A stretch of DNA of 64,000 nt from Sphingomonas sp. 1F27F7B (GCF_005503355.1 NZ_SCMK01000026.1:1-64000); one strand, 5' to 3'; positions 7,835 to 16,413 are shown, counted from the stretch's first letter. The notes: generated by a model from the letters alone, not told the origin. Numbers and translations are program-made.

Positions 7835-10243
7835 TTATCGTTTGACCTTGATCCCAATGACGAAGGCACGAGGCGGAGCTGCGCCGAAAGCACGGGTGAC
7901 GCCGATCTCGCCACCTGGCAGCTGCGGGAACGGTACGCCGGAGGCGTCGGTCCAGGTCCCGTAAACCGAATAGCGACGATCGAACAGATTATTGACGCTG
8001 CCGAACAGTTGAACACCTGAGCCAAGTGCATAGGCGCTGTGAATGCTGGCGACCGCATAGCCTGGTAGGCGCGGCGTCTGGTTGCTTTGATCCTGGAACA
8101 GGACCTGGCTGCTGACTGCTTGCACCGATCCGCCGATCGACCATTTGTCGGTCAGCACCCGGTCGACACCCAGCTTGAGCCGGTGCTTCGGCACACCTGG
8201 AATGGAGTTGCCGACCTGCACGAAAATCTCGCCGTCTTCATCGGCAAACGGGTTGAACGGACTGTTGAGTGTCAGCGGGCTGCGATAGGTTGCGTCAATC
8301 AGGCTGTAGTTGGCGAACAGACGCCATTTCCCGTCCCTGTAGCTTGTGTTGATCTCCACACCTTGTCGGCGCGTGCGCCCTGCGTTCTGGAAATATCCGC
8401 GGCCGGGAATGCCGCTGGCGATTTCCAGGATATCGTTGCTGTTCACGGTACGGAAAACGCTGCCGTTCCAGCTGATGCGCCCGTTTCTACCCGTCGAAAT
8501 CTCGCCACGCAGGCCCCCTTCCCAGGTGCGGGACACGACCTGTTCCAGCGGCGGATCGGACATGAAGAAGCTCGCCATCGTGCAGGGTATCTCGGGATCG
8601 GCACATGAGAGTTCGGCCGCCGTCGGCACGCGATTGGTTTCTGCATAGTTGATGTAAGCGGTGGTGCTGTCCAGGAAGCGCCAGGTCGCGCCCACGCCGG
8701 GATTGAAGCGCGTGAAACGATGGTCGCCATCGAGCAGGCTGCCGCGCTGATCGCGCAAGCGCAGATCGGCGATGTTGTAGCGTGCGCTGACGGTTAGCGA
8801 GAGGCGTTTGGTGATGTCGAACGTATCGCTGATGTAGAAGCCGCCATATTGGTTGCGGGTGCGCAGGAGCACCTGGCGGATCGCGCCTTGCGAATCGACC
8901 TCAAGGCCGCTGCCGTGCGTATTGCGGTCGAGATCGAAGCTGCCGATTTCCGCGCCCGCGGCAAATGTCGTGTTGCCGTGATCGAAGCTGCCTCCGATCA
9001 CGAGATGGTTGCCGTGGCCGAATAGCGGCGCGTTGTTCGTCAGCATCAGCGATCCGCCGCGGCTGTTGGTGCGCGTATTGGCTGAATCGAGTTCGGCCGG
9101 AAATTCACCGCCCGCGCTGACAGGGACGCGCCGCCCTCGGGTATCATAAAGGGGAAATTCGGCGTGGTTCGTGCCGCTCGAGCAGAAATAGCCAGGATCA
9201 TCGGCACAGGGGCTTGCACTGGTCACATTGCCGTTGAGCAATCGCTGGCGGAATGCGCGCGTGTAGAACCGCCCGTCCAATCGCCAGTCACTGCCCAAAT
9301 CCTGACTGATCTGGCCAGCGATCATGAACAGGCGATTCTTGTTATAGGCAGGATAGTTCAGACCGGGCGCGGTGCGGGGATATAGCGCAAGCAATGCCTC
9401 GGGCGTCGGCCCGGTGCCGACGAGATAATTGTCGGCAGCGTTGATCGTCAGGTGCGCGCTGGTCCCACCTGCATCGTAACCGATATCGGAATAGATCTGC
9501 ACGCCGCGCGAGGGCATGCGCTCGCGCCACCCGCTATCGCCCATGCGGCTGACGGCGGCATAGATGCTCCAGTCATCCCAGCGCTTCCCGATTTCTGCGG
9601 AGGCGTTCAGCCGGCCGAACGAGCCGGTCGATGCCTCGGCGGCGGCGCCTTGCCACGTCCGGCCGTTTTTCATTTCCAAAGCCACGGCGCCGCCCAGTGC
9701 ATTGAAGCCGAAGACGGGGTTGGAACTGGTGAGATTCATCGAATCCATCGCGACCATCGGGATCAGATCCCAATTGACCGTGTCGCCAAAGGCTTCGTTG
9801 ATCCGTATCCCATTCTGATAGACTGCGAGCCCCTGCGGCAGCCCCTGTAAAGGCGATGCCGTGAAACCACGGAATTGCACGTCGGGCTGGTTCGGATTGC
9901 CGATCGTGGCGTTCATGTTGATGCTGCCTGCCCAGCTATCGAGCGTGCCGATCAGGCTCGGCTCCCCGGTACGACTGAGATCCCGCCGGCTGAAGACATA
10001 GGCGGCATTGGGCACCTTGTTGGCATCGAGTCCGCTACCGAGAAGAGGTGTGCTTCCGGTGACGACGATCTCCACGGGCGCCCCATTCCACTCTTCTTCA
10101 GACGCCTCATTCCGGTCCTTTTCAGGGATCTGCTTCCGGTCAGTTTCTTGTCGCTTATCGTCGCGGGTTTGATCTGCCTGGGCGGGAACAGCAGACAACG
10201 AACCGAGCGCAAGCGATAATCCCGAATAGAGAATGGTCTTCAT
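7835..10243 (-). CDS. TonB-dependent outer-membrane receptor
   Basis: About 802 residues from an ATG at 10243. That start gives a clean signal peptide (MKTILYSGLSLALGSLSAVPAQA); the longer frame to 10294 would put 17 residues before it. A charged linker is followed by a TonB-box-like VEIVVTG, a plug domain (PNAAYVFSRRDL ... NPNQPDVQFRGF ... GFNALGGAVALEMKNG) and a long 22-strand-type barrel rich in alternating aromatics. The C-terminus has the receptor signature NNLFDRRYSVYGTW and ends in a basic hydrophobic strand. It imports a ligand across the outer membrane with TonB energy. The ligand is not evident. The adjacent two-component system on the same strand may control it. The 195 bp before the start hold no clear operator. 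Confidence 0.9.
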   Translation of the reverse strand: MKTILYSGLSLALGSLSAVPAQADQTRDDKRQETDRKQIPEKDRNEASEEEWNGAPVEIVVTGSTPLLGSGLDANKVPNAAYVFSRRDLSRTGEPSLIGTLDSWAGSINMNATIGNPNQPDVQFRGFTASPLQGLPQGLAVYQNGIRINEAFGDTVNWDLIPMVAMDSMNLTSSNPVFGFNALGGAVALEMKNGRTWQGAAAEASTGSFGRLNASAEIGKRWDDWSIYAAVSRMGDSGWRERMPSRGVQIYSDIGYDAGGTSAHLTINAADNYLVGTGPTPEALLALYPRTAPGLNYPAYNKNRLFMIAGQISQDLGSDWRLDGRFYTRAFRQRLLNGNVTSASPCADDPGYFCSSGTNHAEFPLYDTRGRRVPVSAGGEFPAELDSANTRTNSRGGSLMLTNNAPLFGHGNHLVIGGSFDHGNTTFAAGAEIGSFDLDRNTHGSGLEVDSQGAIRQVLLRTRNQYGGFYISDTFDITKRLSLTVSARYNIADLRLRDQRGSLLDGDHRFTRFNPGVGATWRFLDSTTAYINYAETNRVPTAAELSCADPEIPCTMASFFMSDPPLEQVVSRTWEGGLRGEISTGRNGRISWNGSVFRTVNSNDILEIASGIPGRGYFQNAGRTRRQGVEINTSYRDGKWRLFANYSLIDATYRSPLTLNSPFNPFADEDGEIFVQVGNSIPGVPKHRLKLGVDRVLTDKWSIGGSVQAVSSQVLFQDQSNQTPRLPGYAVASIHSAYALGSGVQLFGSVNNLFDRRYSVYGTWTDASGVPFPQLPGGEIGVTRAFGAAPPRAFVIGIKVKR

Positions 10244-10438
10244 GAATCTGCCCAGCGAGAATGGATACAACGGGCTTCCAGGGGTGGCCCGCATTCGCCG
10301 TACACATGCTTGCTGATAAACAGCTGATGGCGGATCGAACCGCGCTCAAGTTGCGAGCCCCGTCGCAACCGCTGCTGTAGAGGCTTCGTTCAGCCTGTCT
10401 CTGCGAATAGGCGAGATCATTGGTTTCGGAGTTTTGGC

Positions 10439-11119
10439 GTGGAAGAGCTGGCGGCATCGGCGACCAGGATCATCACGGAGAATGCCGGCTGGGCGCCGCT
10501 GGTCATTGGCCTTCTGTGCTTTGGCGAGTCGCTTGTGCTGGTGGGGCTGTTCATCCCCGCCACCTCGCTGATGATCGCAGCCGGCGGCCTGCTTGCCACC
10601 GGTAAGCTCGATCCGGTGTCAATCCTGCTCGCCGCGATCGCCGGCGCGGTGCTTGGCGACTGGGTGTCCTATTACATCGGCGACCGCCTCGGTCCCACGG
10701 CCTATCGGCATTGGCCGTTGCGCGAACACCGCACCGCCGTTGCGCAAGCTCGCCTCTTCTTCCGTCGGTTTGGCTTCTTCGCCGTCTTTGCGGGGCGTTT
10801 CCTCGGTCCGCTGCGAGCGGTCGTCCCGCTGGTCGCGGGCGTCACGCGGATGCCGGCACGCTCGTTTCAACTCGCCAACGTCTTCTCCGCCACGCTGTGG
10901 GTCCCAGCGCTATTTGCCCCCGGCTATCTCTCCGCGAAGCACCTCGTGGCAAAGGGACAGGCCGATGACGGATCGCTGATGCTGCTGGGCCTGGGCATCG
11001 GGATCGTCTTTGCGATTGCCAGCTGGTTCTACTCCAAGGCGATCGCCGCGCGACGCCGGGCCCGTAGAGCTCGCGGCCGTACATCGGCCGGCGCGAACGG
11101 CCTCAGTTCGTCTAAATAA
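10439..11119 (+). CDS. DedA-family inner-membrane protein
   Basis: A 226-residue membrane protein with four or five hydrophobic segments. It carries DedA/SNARE-associated hallmarks: an ESLVLVGLFIPA motif near the N-terminus, GAVLGDWVSYYIGDRLG, then FFRRFGFFAVFAGRFLGPLRAVVPLVAG with the conserved FxGRF-GP-R motif. DedA proteins are undecaprenyl-phosphate or phospholipid translocases linked to membrane homeostasis. The GTG at 10439 is supported by a GGAG eight bases upstream. The C-terminal tail is very basic (RRRARRARGR). It is divergent from the TonB receptor gene and probably monocistronic. Confidence 0.88.
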   Translation: MEELAASATRIITENAGWAPLVIGLLCFGESLVLVGLFIPATSLMIAAGGLLATGKLDPVSILLAAIAGAVLGDWVSYYIGDRLGPTAYRHWPLREHRTAVAQARLFFRRFGFFAVFAGRFLGPLRAVVPLVAGVTRMPARSFQLANVFSATLWVPALFAPGYLSAKHLVAKGQADDGSLMLLGLGIGIVFAIASWFYSKAIAARRRARRARGRTSAGANGLSSSK

Positions 11120-11539
11120 CGACCAGCGGCGGTTCATTCATATCCATCCACACGCTCAAGCGCCGGCCCCCTCTCCGATATCCTCGCACTTCAGCAAGCC
11201 GATCGGCGGATCGCGCTTCTCTATAGGCTCGGCGCACCCCTGGAAACTCCACGCGAGCTCGTCCCCGACGTCCGAGATGATCTTCTCAACGGTGCGCGGA
11301 CTGAACATCTAACAGCCTGAAGTCCCGACAATCCCTTGTCCGCCATCTCCAGCCGCTGGCTATGTCGAAACCGCGCCGTTCGGACGATTGCCATGAGCCC
11401 TTGCGAACCACTCTGCTCGCTCGATGGCTTCAGCCATGCGCCAGTCGAATGGGCCCGACCTGCCGGAATTGCCGTCGGCGCTGTCGAAGAAATAACCTTG
11501 TTCTATTCCACCACGATCATGATGGACGATTACCTTGAT

Positions 11540-11576
11540 TAACCCGCAAAATCTGGAATCAGAGAAATGCGGGTTA
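11540..11576. repeat. Hairpin-forming inverted repeat
   Basis: TAACCCGCA (11540-11548) is exactly complementary to TGCGGGTTA (11568-11576), with an inner TCTG/CAGA pair around a GAAT tip. It lies in the gene-poor stretch 11120-11662, where I see no convincing gene. Without a T-run it is a weak terminator; it could be an IS end or a small mobile repeat. Confidence 0.4.
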
Positions 11577-11662
11577 GCTTGGGCGACCGCGATACTCGAT
11601 CCCCATGGATCGGCGTCGCGACCGAGGCTGAGGAGCGGTACCTCATGGATAACTGGGTACGA

Positions 11663-11845
11663 CACAGCGACTACACCGGCGCGGCGGCCCTCCTCGAGGA
11701 AATGCCCAAGGCGCAGTAGCTGCTCGGTGATCGCGGCTACGACGCTGACTGGTTCCGCGACACGCCAAGGGCATCCAACCCTGTATCCCAGGCCGGCGAT
11801 CGCGCAACGAGCCGGTCAGGTACGACAAGTGGCGCTATCGGCGAC
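11663..11845 (+). pseudogene. Decayed IS5-type transposase fragment
   Basis: The translation SDYTGAAALLEEMPKAQ-stop-LLGDRGYDADWFRD closely matches the transposase of the intact IS at 28153-28985 (SDYIGAAALLDELPKAQWLLGDRGYDADWFRD). A TAG replaces the Trp codon. After WFRD a few codons are deleted and the frame shifts, then the match resumes with KGIQPCIPGRRSRNEP and RYDKWRYRR. Only the middle of the DDE domain survives. The relic ends just before the S41 peptidase gene on the other strand. Confidence 0.85.
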
Positions 11846-11884
11846 GTGGCGGTTCGCTCAGATTTGGCGGCAGGCGCGCCAGTC

Positions 11885-13240
11885 CTAGTCCTTGGATCTG
11901 GGCAGGCGCGTGGCCGCGGCCTCGTCGCTCCATTGCAGTTCCATCACCTCTCCGGTCAGGCGGATATGGAGATGATCGTCATACCCTTCGACGCCGAACA
12001 GCCCGTCCTTCGTCAGGGGAATGAGCCGCGCCATTTTCCCATTCTTCCGGGCCAGATGAAGCGCGCCGCCGCTCCAGAGGATGCGTTGGCTGCCATATCG
12101 GCCAGCCAGCTGCCGCATCGCAGCCGGTTGGAGCCGGGGCGGGTTCACCCGGGCATCGACTGCGGGACGTGCCCATTCCCATTCCGCCCGGTCACCGGCG
12201 TCCGAGCCGCTCCGATCGAGCAAGGCGGCGAGGGCCAGGGACTGTGCGAGATCGAGCGCTCGATCGGGATCCGTCGCGACATCGGGCTTCACGCCAACGC
12301 CTTCCCAATTCGTCTTCGACACCGGGTGCACCGGCCGCCCATAGGATAGGCTCAGCATGAAACCCGGCGCGACCGGCGAAAATTCATTGTTGTTCGCCGC
12401 CCCTGCGGTGGTTGCGCCAACCAGGGTTCCAAGGCGAAATTGCTGGACGTCGTAAGCGAACGCCTCCGCCGCGGATCCAACCTGGTCGCTGATCAGCACA
12501 TAGAGCGGCTTCCCCTTCAGGCGACCCGCCGGAAGATAATCCAAGGTGCGCGATTGGACGGGATCCTTGCCAGCCTGGAGGAAGGTGATGTCGAGTTCGT
12601 CGGCACCCATGAAATGGCTGAGGAGATAGCGAACGGCCGCGTGCGAGCCGCCGCCATTGCCCCGAAGATCGATGACGATCGCATCGCCGTCGCGCAGGAA
12701 ACGCATCGCGGCATCATAGGCGACGCCGGTCTGATCCTGGACCCATTCGAAGGCGGTGATACGCAGGTAGCGAATATTGCCAGGGAGGATTCTCGTTTCG
12801 CCGAGGCCCTGATTGTCCCGGCGCGCGCGGCGTTCCCAGAATGCTTCGAGGGCGCGGTTGTCGGATTTCCCATCACCTGCCCTGGCCGCAGCGAACTGGC
12901 CGGGAGCATAGTTCAGGTAGAGGTGGCGATCGCCGCTTGCCGCGCGAAGATCCTCGGTCACGCGTCCGGCGAATGCCGGGGGGTTCTCGATATCGTATCG
13001 TCCGGAAGTCATTCCATCCTTGAGGCGTGCGCGGATGGCAGCGACCCGGTCGGGGAAGACGTAGCGTTCCTCCAGCTTCCTGGTGATCTCGGCAATCGCG
13101 GCAGAGCGATCTTCGCCTCTAAGCGGCTGAACGGTCGCCATGGGTCCTTCGGCAACGCTCAATTGTGCCCAGGCAGGGGAACTCACGAGCAGAAGGAACG
13201 CCGCAACAGGACGAATCGACATCGAGGTTGGACCTTTCAT
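11885..13240 (-). CDS. Exported S41-family (IRBP-like) serine peptidase
   Basis: A 451-residue protein with a signal peptide (MSIRPVAAFLLLVSSPAWAQ, following a short MKGPTS lead). An IRBP/CtpA-like N-terminal helical region (EITRKLEERYVFPD) precedes the tail-specific protease domain. It carries VIDLRGNGGGS and LISDQVGSAAEAFAYDVQ, the latter holding the catalytic Ser in the family's G-S-A-x-E-x-F motif. The last about 100 residues form an extra beta-rich domain. No PDZ domain is obvious, as in IRBP-type members. The ATG at 13240 overlaps the stop of the MarR gene as ATGA; an in-frame ATG at 13222 would start directly at the signal peptide. It is expected in the periplasm or extracellularly. 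Co-transcription with the MarR repressor suggests ligand-inducible expression. Confidence 0.85.
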   Translation of the reverse strand: MKGPTSMSIRPVAAFLLLVSSPAWAQLSVAEGPMATVQPLRGEDRSAAIAEITRKLEERYVFPDRVAAIRARLKDGMTSGRYDIENPPAFAGRVTEDLRAASGDRHLYLNYAPGQFAAARAGDGKSDNRALEAFWERRARRDNQGLGETRILPGNIRYLRITAFEWVQDQTGVAYDAAMRFLRDGDAIVIDLRGNGGGSHAAVRYLLSHFMGADELDITFLQAGKDPVQSRTLDYLPAGRLKGKPLYVLISDQVGSAAEAFAYDVQQFRLGTLVGATTAGAANNNEFSPVAPGFMLSLSYGRPVHPVSKTNWEGVGVKPDVATDPDRALDLAQSLALAALLDRSGSDAGDRAEWEWARPAVDARVNPPRLQPAAMRQLAGRYGSQRILWSGGALHLARKNGKMARLIPLTKDGLFGVEGYDDHLHIRLTGEVMELQWSDEAAATRLPRSKD

Positions 13241-13713
13241 TGCTTGGATGGTCGGGAGGCGATCGCAGCCCTCAGCCGTTCGTCGAATGGCCTGGATTCG
13301 AGCAGTTCGAGCGCTCTGGCGATCAGGGCGGGGAGCGATTGACCCAGTTCCTCATCGAGCGTGCGTGCCGCGGCTTCGGTGGCGACCCAGAGCTGCGTGA
13401 GCTCCGGCAGGATGGCTTCCGTATGCGCGGTAAGCGTGACGATGCGTTCTCGTGCATCGGTGCCCGCGGCGAAGGTCACCAATCCCCGGCGCTCCATTTC
13501 ATTCGCTGTCTGGCCGGTCGCCGAATGTGTCACCCCGATCCTTCGTGATAACGCGCGGATCGTCAGTGGGCCTTCGGCTGTCAGCGCGCGGACGATCGGT
13601 GTGAAGCGTGGCCGATAGTCAAGGCCCGCATCCGCATAGGCCCGTTCGACGGCGCCATCGAGCTGATCGATCAGCCTGCGAAGAAGTGTGCCCAAGGTGG
13701 CAGGCCTAGTCAT
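13237..13713 (-). CDS. MarR-family transcriptional regulator
   Basis: A 158-residue winged-helix protein: N-terminal dimerisation helix (LGTLLRRLIDQLDGAVERAY), HTH (LTIRALSRRIGVTHSATGQTANEMERRGLV) and a wing with DARERIVTLT, all typical of MarR repressors. The ATG at 13713 is chosen because the longer frame to 13797 would read through the promoter and a 20-bp palindrome. That palindrome lies just upstream of this ATG and is the likely autoregulatory operator. The stop overlaps the start of the S41 peptidase gene (ATGA), so repressor and peptidase form a two-gene operon. The ligand is unknown. Confidence 0.85.
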   Translation of the reverse strand: MTRPATLGTLLRRLIDQLDGAVERAYADAGLDYRPRFTPIVRALTAEGPLTIRALSRRIGVTHSATGQTANEMERRGLVTFAAGTDARERIVTLTAHTEAILPELTQLWVATEAAARTLDEELGQSLPALIARALELLESRPFDERLRAAIASRPSKQ

Positions 13714-13719
13714 GAGCGG

Positions 13720-13747
13720 AATATACAAGCACTTGTATATCCGACAA
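13720..13747 (-). promoter_or_regulatory. MarR promoter with embedded palindromic operator
   Basis: Positions 13721-13740 read ATATACAAGCACTTGTATAT, two 9-bp arms around CA: a perfect inverted repeat of MarR-site size. On the minus strand TTGTCG (13747-13742) and TATATT (13725-13720) are 16 bp apart, forming a -35/-10 pair with the palindrome filling the spacer. The expected start of transcription then falls on or next to the A of the ATG at 13713, which would make a leaderless message. The palindrome is seen; the promoter role and the leaderless start are inferred. Confidence 0.7.
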
Positions 13748-13952
13748 CCCCGCCGGCTGAACTGAACGACGCGGTCCAGTGGAGCGCGCCTTTGCATTGT
13801 AACCCTACCAAATCGCCGCCTAAGCCGCTGGCCCTGGCTTGGCGGCCGCCAAGTTCACGGGAATGATCGCCGATCTCGAAAGCGGCCGCTCGTTACATCG
13901 GGAAAAGTCGATGCTTATTGCCATCAGGAGAAGTATCGGGTAATTCCGATGC

Positions 13953-14282
13953 ATGGAGAACGATTCTGCCATTGCGGCTTTGGCGGCGCTTGCACATCCC
14001 ACGCGGCTTGATGCCTTTCGGCTGCTGATCCGGCACGAGCCCGAAGGTTTGCCGACCGGCGCGTTGGTCGAGGCAAGCGGCTTGGGCCAAAGCACCTTTT
14101 CCACCCATCTCGCCGTGATGGCGAGGGTCGGCCTCGTGACTGCCGAAAAGCGCGGGCGCCAACAGATACAGCGCGCCAACGTATCGACGTTGGTCGCGCT
14201 GATGACCTTCCTTGCCAAGGACTGTTGCGGCGGTCGCTCCGAACTGTGCGAGCCGCTGCTTGCCGAGCTCACCTGCTGCTGA
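13953..14282 (+). CDS. arsR: ArsR-family metalloregulator
   Basis: A 109-residue winged-helix repressor: AALAHPTRLDAFRLLI, then an HTH (LPTGALVEASGLGQSTFSTHLAVMARVGLV) and the wing AEKRGRQQIQ. Cys pairs in the C-terminal helix (DCC, ELC, TCC-end) could form the As(III)/Sb(III) site; the classical ELCVCD motif in the HTH helix is absent, so binding would be of the C-terminal type. The first gene of an arsR-arsC-aqpS operon, it should repress the operon until arsenite binds. An imperfect dyad ATCGG-6-CCGAT (13935-13950) just before the start could be its operator. Confidence 0.85.
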   Translation: MENDSAIAALAALAHPTRLDAFRLLIRHEPEGLPTGALVEASGLGQSTFSTHLAVMARVGLVTAEKRGRQQIQRANVSTLVALMTFLAKDCCGGRSELCEPLLAELTCC

Positions 14283-14292
14283 AGGATCGCCC

Positions 14293-14724
14293 GTGACCGA
14301 CATCGTCATCTACCACAATCCCGCCTGTGGCACGTCGCGCAACACGCTCGCCCTCATTCGCAACTCGGGCGTCGAGCCGCACGTCGTCGAGTATCTGAAG
14401 ACGCCGCCGGTGCGGGCTCTACTGATCGAGATGATCGAGCGCGCGGGCCTGACGCCACGCCAACTGCTTCGCGAGAAGGGCACACCCTTCGCCGATCTCG
14501 GGCTGGGCGACGCGCGCCTGAGCGACGAGGCACTGGTTGACGCGATGATGGAGCACCCGATCCTCATCAACCGGCCGCTGGTGGTGACGCCGCTCGGCGT
14601 GAAGCTGTGCCGGCCGTCTGAAGCAGTCCTCGACATCCTCCCGGACCCGCAGCAAGGCGCCTTTGCCAAGGAGGACGGCGAGCAGGTCGTCGATGCTGCC
14701 AGCAATCGCACGCATCCGGCGTGA
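14293..14724 (+). CDS. arsC: Arsenate reductase, glutaredoxin-dependent ArsC type
   Basis: A 143-residue protein opening with IVIYHNPACGTSRNTLALIR, which contains the catalytic Cys of the HNPxCGTSRNTL motif. It also shows the conserved LREKGTPF and the block HPILINRPLVVTPLGVKLCRPSE with the arsenate-binding Arg residues. It reduces As(V) to As(III) with glutathione and glutaredoxin in the cytoplasm. The start is a GTG at 14293, 10 bp after arsR; longer frames run into arsR. Its stop overlaps the aquaporin start (GTGA). Arsenite made here should leave through the neighbouring channel. Confidence 0.9.
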   Translation: MTDIVIYHNPACGTSRNTLALIRNSGVEPHVVEYLKTPPVRALLIEMIERAGLTPRQLLREKGTPFADLGLGDARLSDEALVDAMMEHPILINRPLVVTPLGVKLCRPSEAVLDILPDPQQGAFAKEDGEQVVDAASNRTHPA

Positions 14725-15392
14725 ACCACCGCGCCGTTCTCGCTGAGGCGCTCGGCAGTCTACTCCTTTTCGCGACCGTCATCGGCTCCGGGATCATGGC
14801 GGAGCGTCTGGCCGGCGGGAATGCTGCTGTTGCCCTTCTAGGAAACACGCTGGCAACGGGGGCAATTCTGTTCGTGCTGGTCACGATGCTCGGGCCTGTG
14901 TCGGGCGCCCACATGAACCCCGCCGTCACGCTCGTCATGCGCTTGCGTGGACACATCCGCACTGACGCCGCGCTGGCCTATATCATCGCACAGCTTGCGG
15001 GCGGCATCATTGGCGTGTGGCTGGCGCATCTGATGTTCGACCTGCCCATCCTGCAATTGTCGACGAAGCTGCACTATGGCTGGGGTCAGTGGGACGGAGA
15101 GGCTGTGGCGACCTTTGGGCTGCTCCTGACGATCATCGGGACTATGCGAATGCGCTCCGATTGCATCTCGACCAGCGTCGCGCTCTATATCGTGGCTGCC
15201 TACTGGTTCACTTCTTCCACCAGCTTCGCCAACCCCGCCATCACCGTCGCCCGATCGCTGAGCGACAGCTTCGCCGGTATCGCCCCGTCCTGCGTGCCGG
15301 CGTTCGTCGCCGCGCAGATCCTCGGCGCGATAGCCGCCCATTTCGCCAGCGGTATCGTCTTCCCGGCGGCACAACAAGAAGAAGTAGCATGA
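14721..15392 (+). CDS. aqpS: Aquaglyceroporin for arsenite efflux (AqpS-like)
   Basis: A 223-residue MIP-family channel with six hydrophobic helices and both pore loops: GAHMNPAVT near residue 64 and SFANPAIT near residue 174. Its place in the operon, directly after arsC and coupled by a GTGA overlap, matches the arsenic operons of rhizobia, where AqpS replaces an ArsB or Acr3 pump and lets arsenite flow down its gradient. No arsB or acr3 gene is seen here. The ATGA at its 3' end couples it to the remnant of the next gene. Confidence 0.88.
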   Translation: MNHRAVLAEALGSLLLFATVIGSGIMAERLAGGNAAVALLGNTLATGAILFVLVTMLGPVSGAHMNPAVTLVMRLRGHIRTDAALAYIIAQLAGGIIGVWLAHLMFDLPILQLSTKLHYGWGQWDGEAVATFGLLLTIIGTMRMRSDCISTSVALYIVAAYWFTSSTSFANPAITVARSLSDSFAGIAPSCVPAFVAAQILGAIAAHFASGIVFPAAQQEEVA

Positions 15393-15482
15393 GTCGCGTC
15401 CGCACTCTGAACGATCCCGACCATCTACCCGCGCTCGACCGTTCTTTCGTCATCGACCGGCCGGCGTGCGGCCTGGGCGACG
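15389..15482 (+). pseudogene. 5' fragment of a probable arsH gene
   Basis: An ATG at 15389 overlaps the aqpS stop (ATGA) and reads MSRVRTLNDPDHLPALDRSF, then VIDRPACGLGDD. This resembles the N-terminal extension of ArsH flavoproteins, which follows aqpS/arsC in related operons. After about 30 codons the sequence turns into an IS1182-type transposase relic, so the rest of the gene is lost. The ArsH assignment rests on resemblance and operon position. Confidence 0.5.
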
Positions 15483-15847
15483 ACCAGCGGCGTCGACAAG
15501 GACGGATCGATCCACTTCGCGCGCGCCAGCCGGACTGCCAGGGCTGCTCCTTCCGGCAGCAATGCACGCCCAACATGCCCGCCCGCAAGGTCACCCGATC
15601 GATCCACGAAGGGGCGCGAGACCTCGCCCGCGATATCGCCGCCACCGACGCGTATCTCGTCTCACGCCGCCAGCGAAAGAAGGTCGAGATGCTGTTCGCC
15701 CACCTCAAGCGCATCCTGAAGCTGGATCGCTTGCGCCTGCGCGGACCCAATGGCGCAAGAGACGAGTTCCACCTCGCTGCCACCGCCCAGAACCTCCGCA
15801 AGCTGGCCAAGATCATCCCGATGTCCGCTCAGCCGCTGCCGGCATGA
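15483..15847 (+). pseudogene. IS1182-family transposase relic (C-terminal part)
   Basis: The relic starts near TSGVDKDGSIHF, loses one base and continues as RARQPDCQGCSFRQQCTPN (the Cys-rich motif of IS1182 transposases). It then reads SIHEGARDLARDIAATDAY and RRQRKKVEMLFAHLKRILKL, ending in the family's C-terminal LAATAQNLRKLAKI and a TGA at 15845-15847. Only the C-terminal third is left. It interrupts arsH. Nothing else is recognisable in 15848-16070. Confidence 0.85.
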
Positions 15848-16074
15848 TCCGTCGGAGCTCGCTCTTCAAATCGGCGATACAGTCCGGACGGCCCCTCGCA
15901 CCGCCTCTTTCAACACAATCGGCCCAATAGCGGACGCCCGGCACATCAGTCTCTAGTGTCAGCAATTGGGGCGTATAGGATGCGCACCCACGCGTCTTGA
16001 GCTGGCCTTTGGCAAGGGCTTGCATCGCATTTGCCCCGGAACGGTGTCATCCGTTGCGGGGCTTGTTCATTTCG

Positions 16075-16173
16075 GTTGCGGACTAAGGGATACGCGTCGA
16101 TATTCTGGCTGGGAGCGATGTTTCCACCCGGGATCGATGCGCATGCCGGGAGATCGTTTCGAAGGGGGAAGCG
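16075..16173 (+). promoter_or_regulatory. Leader of mini-YD gene, shared by loci B and C
   Basis: The roughly 100 bp before the mini-YD gene resemble the region before its paralogue (about 22860-22959). Both share a GACTAA block, a GATAT block, a GCATG-rich stretch, and end in a strong purine-rich ribosome-binding site (GGGGGAA here, GGGAGAA there) before ATGCG. The two modules therefore appear to carry their own conserved 5' control region. A defined promoter cannot be fixed by eye. Confidence 0.45.
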
Positions 16174-16413
16174 ATGCGTCAGGTTAGGCATGTCTTGACG
16201 ATGTCCACGGCGATTCTGCTGGGGCTGGGGGCGCTGGCCGCGACGGCATCGCCGCCACCTCCGGCCAACGAAACGACGAACTACAGCTATGACGCGCTGG
16301 GCCGGCTGGTGAAGGTCGAGCAGGCAGGCGGCGTGAACAACGGCGTCGCCAGCAACTACAGCTACGACAAGGCCGGCAACCGGACCAACGTCAACGTCAC
16401 CGGGGCACCCTGA
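16174..16413 (+). CDS. Secreted mini-protein of two YD repeats (locus B)
   Basis: A 79-residue protein. A signal peptide (MRQVRHVLTMSTAILLGLGALAATAS) is followed by a Pro-rich joint and exactly two RHS/YD units, NYSYDALGRLVKVEQ and NYSYDKAGNRTNVNV, then a short VTGAP end. The start is supported by GGGGGAA just upstream. A close paralogue is at 22960-23199. Both precede a two-chain RHS locus in the same direction (84 bp gap here), and none is seen at the single-chain locus A. YD units normally occur in large shells, so a free two-repeat exported protein is unusual. It could cap or nucleate the shell or be a remnant; the function is unknown. Confidence 0.75.
   Translation: MRQVRHVLTMSTAILLGLGALAATASPPPPANETTNYSYDALGRLVKVEQAGGVNNGVASNYSYDKAGNRTNVNVTGAP

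Noticed and set aside
11157..11309. A 50-codon minus-strand frame starting MFSPRTVEKII
   Set aside because: No convincing ribosome-binding site and no known family; it could be real but the evidence is too thin.
11360..11665. A 101-codon minus-strand frame in the gap between dedA and the peptidase
   Set aside because: It runs into the IS relic, has no ribosome-binding site and matches nothing I recognise; kept as non-coding.
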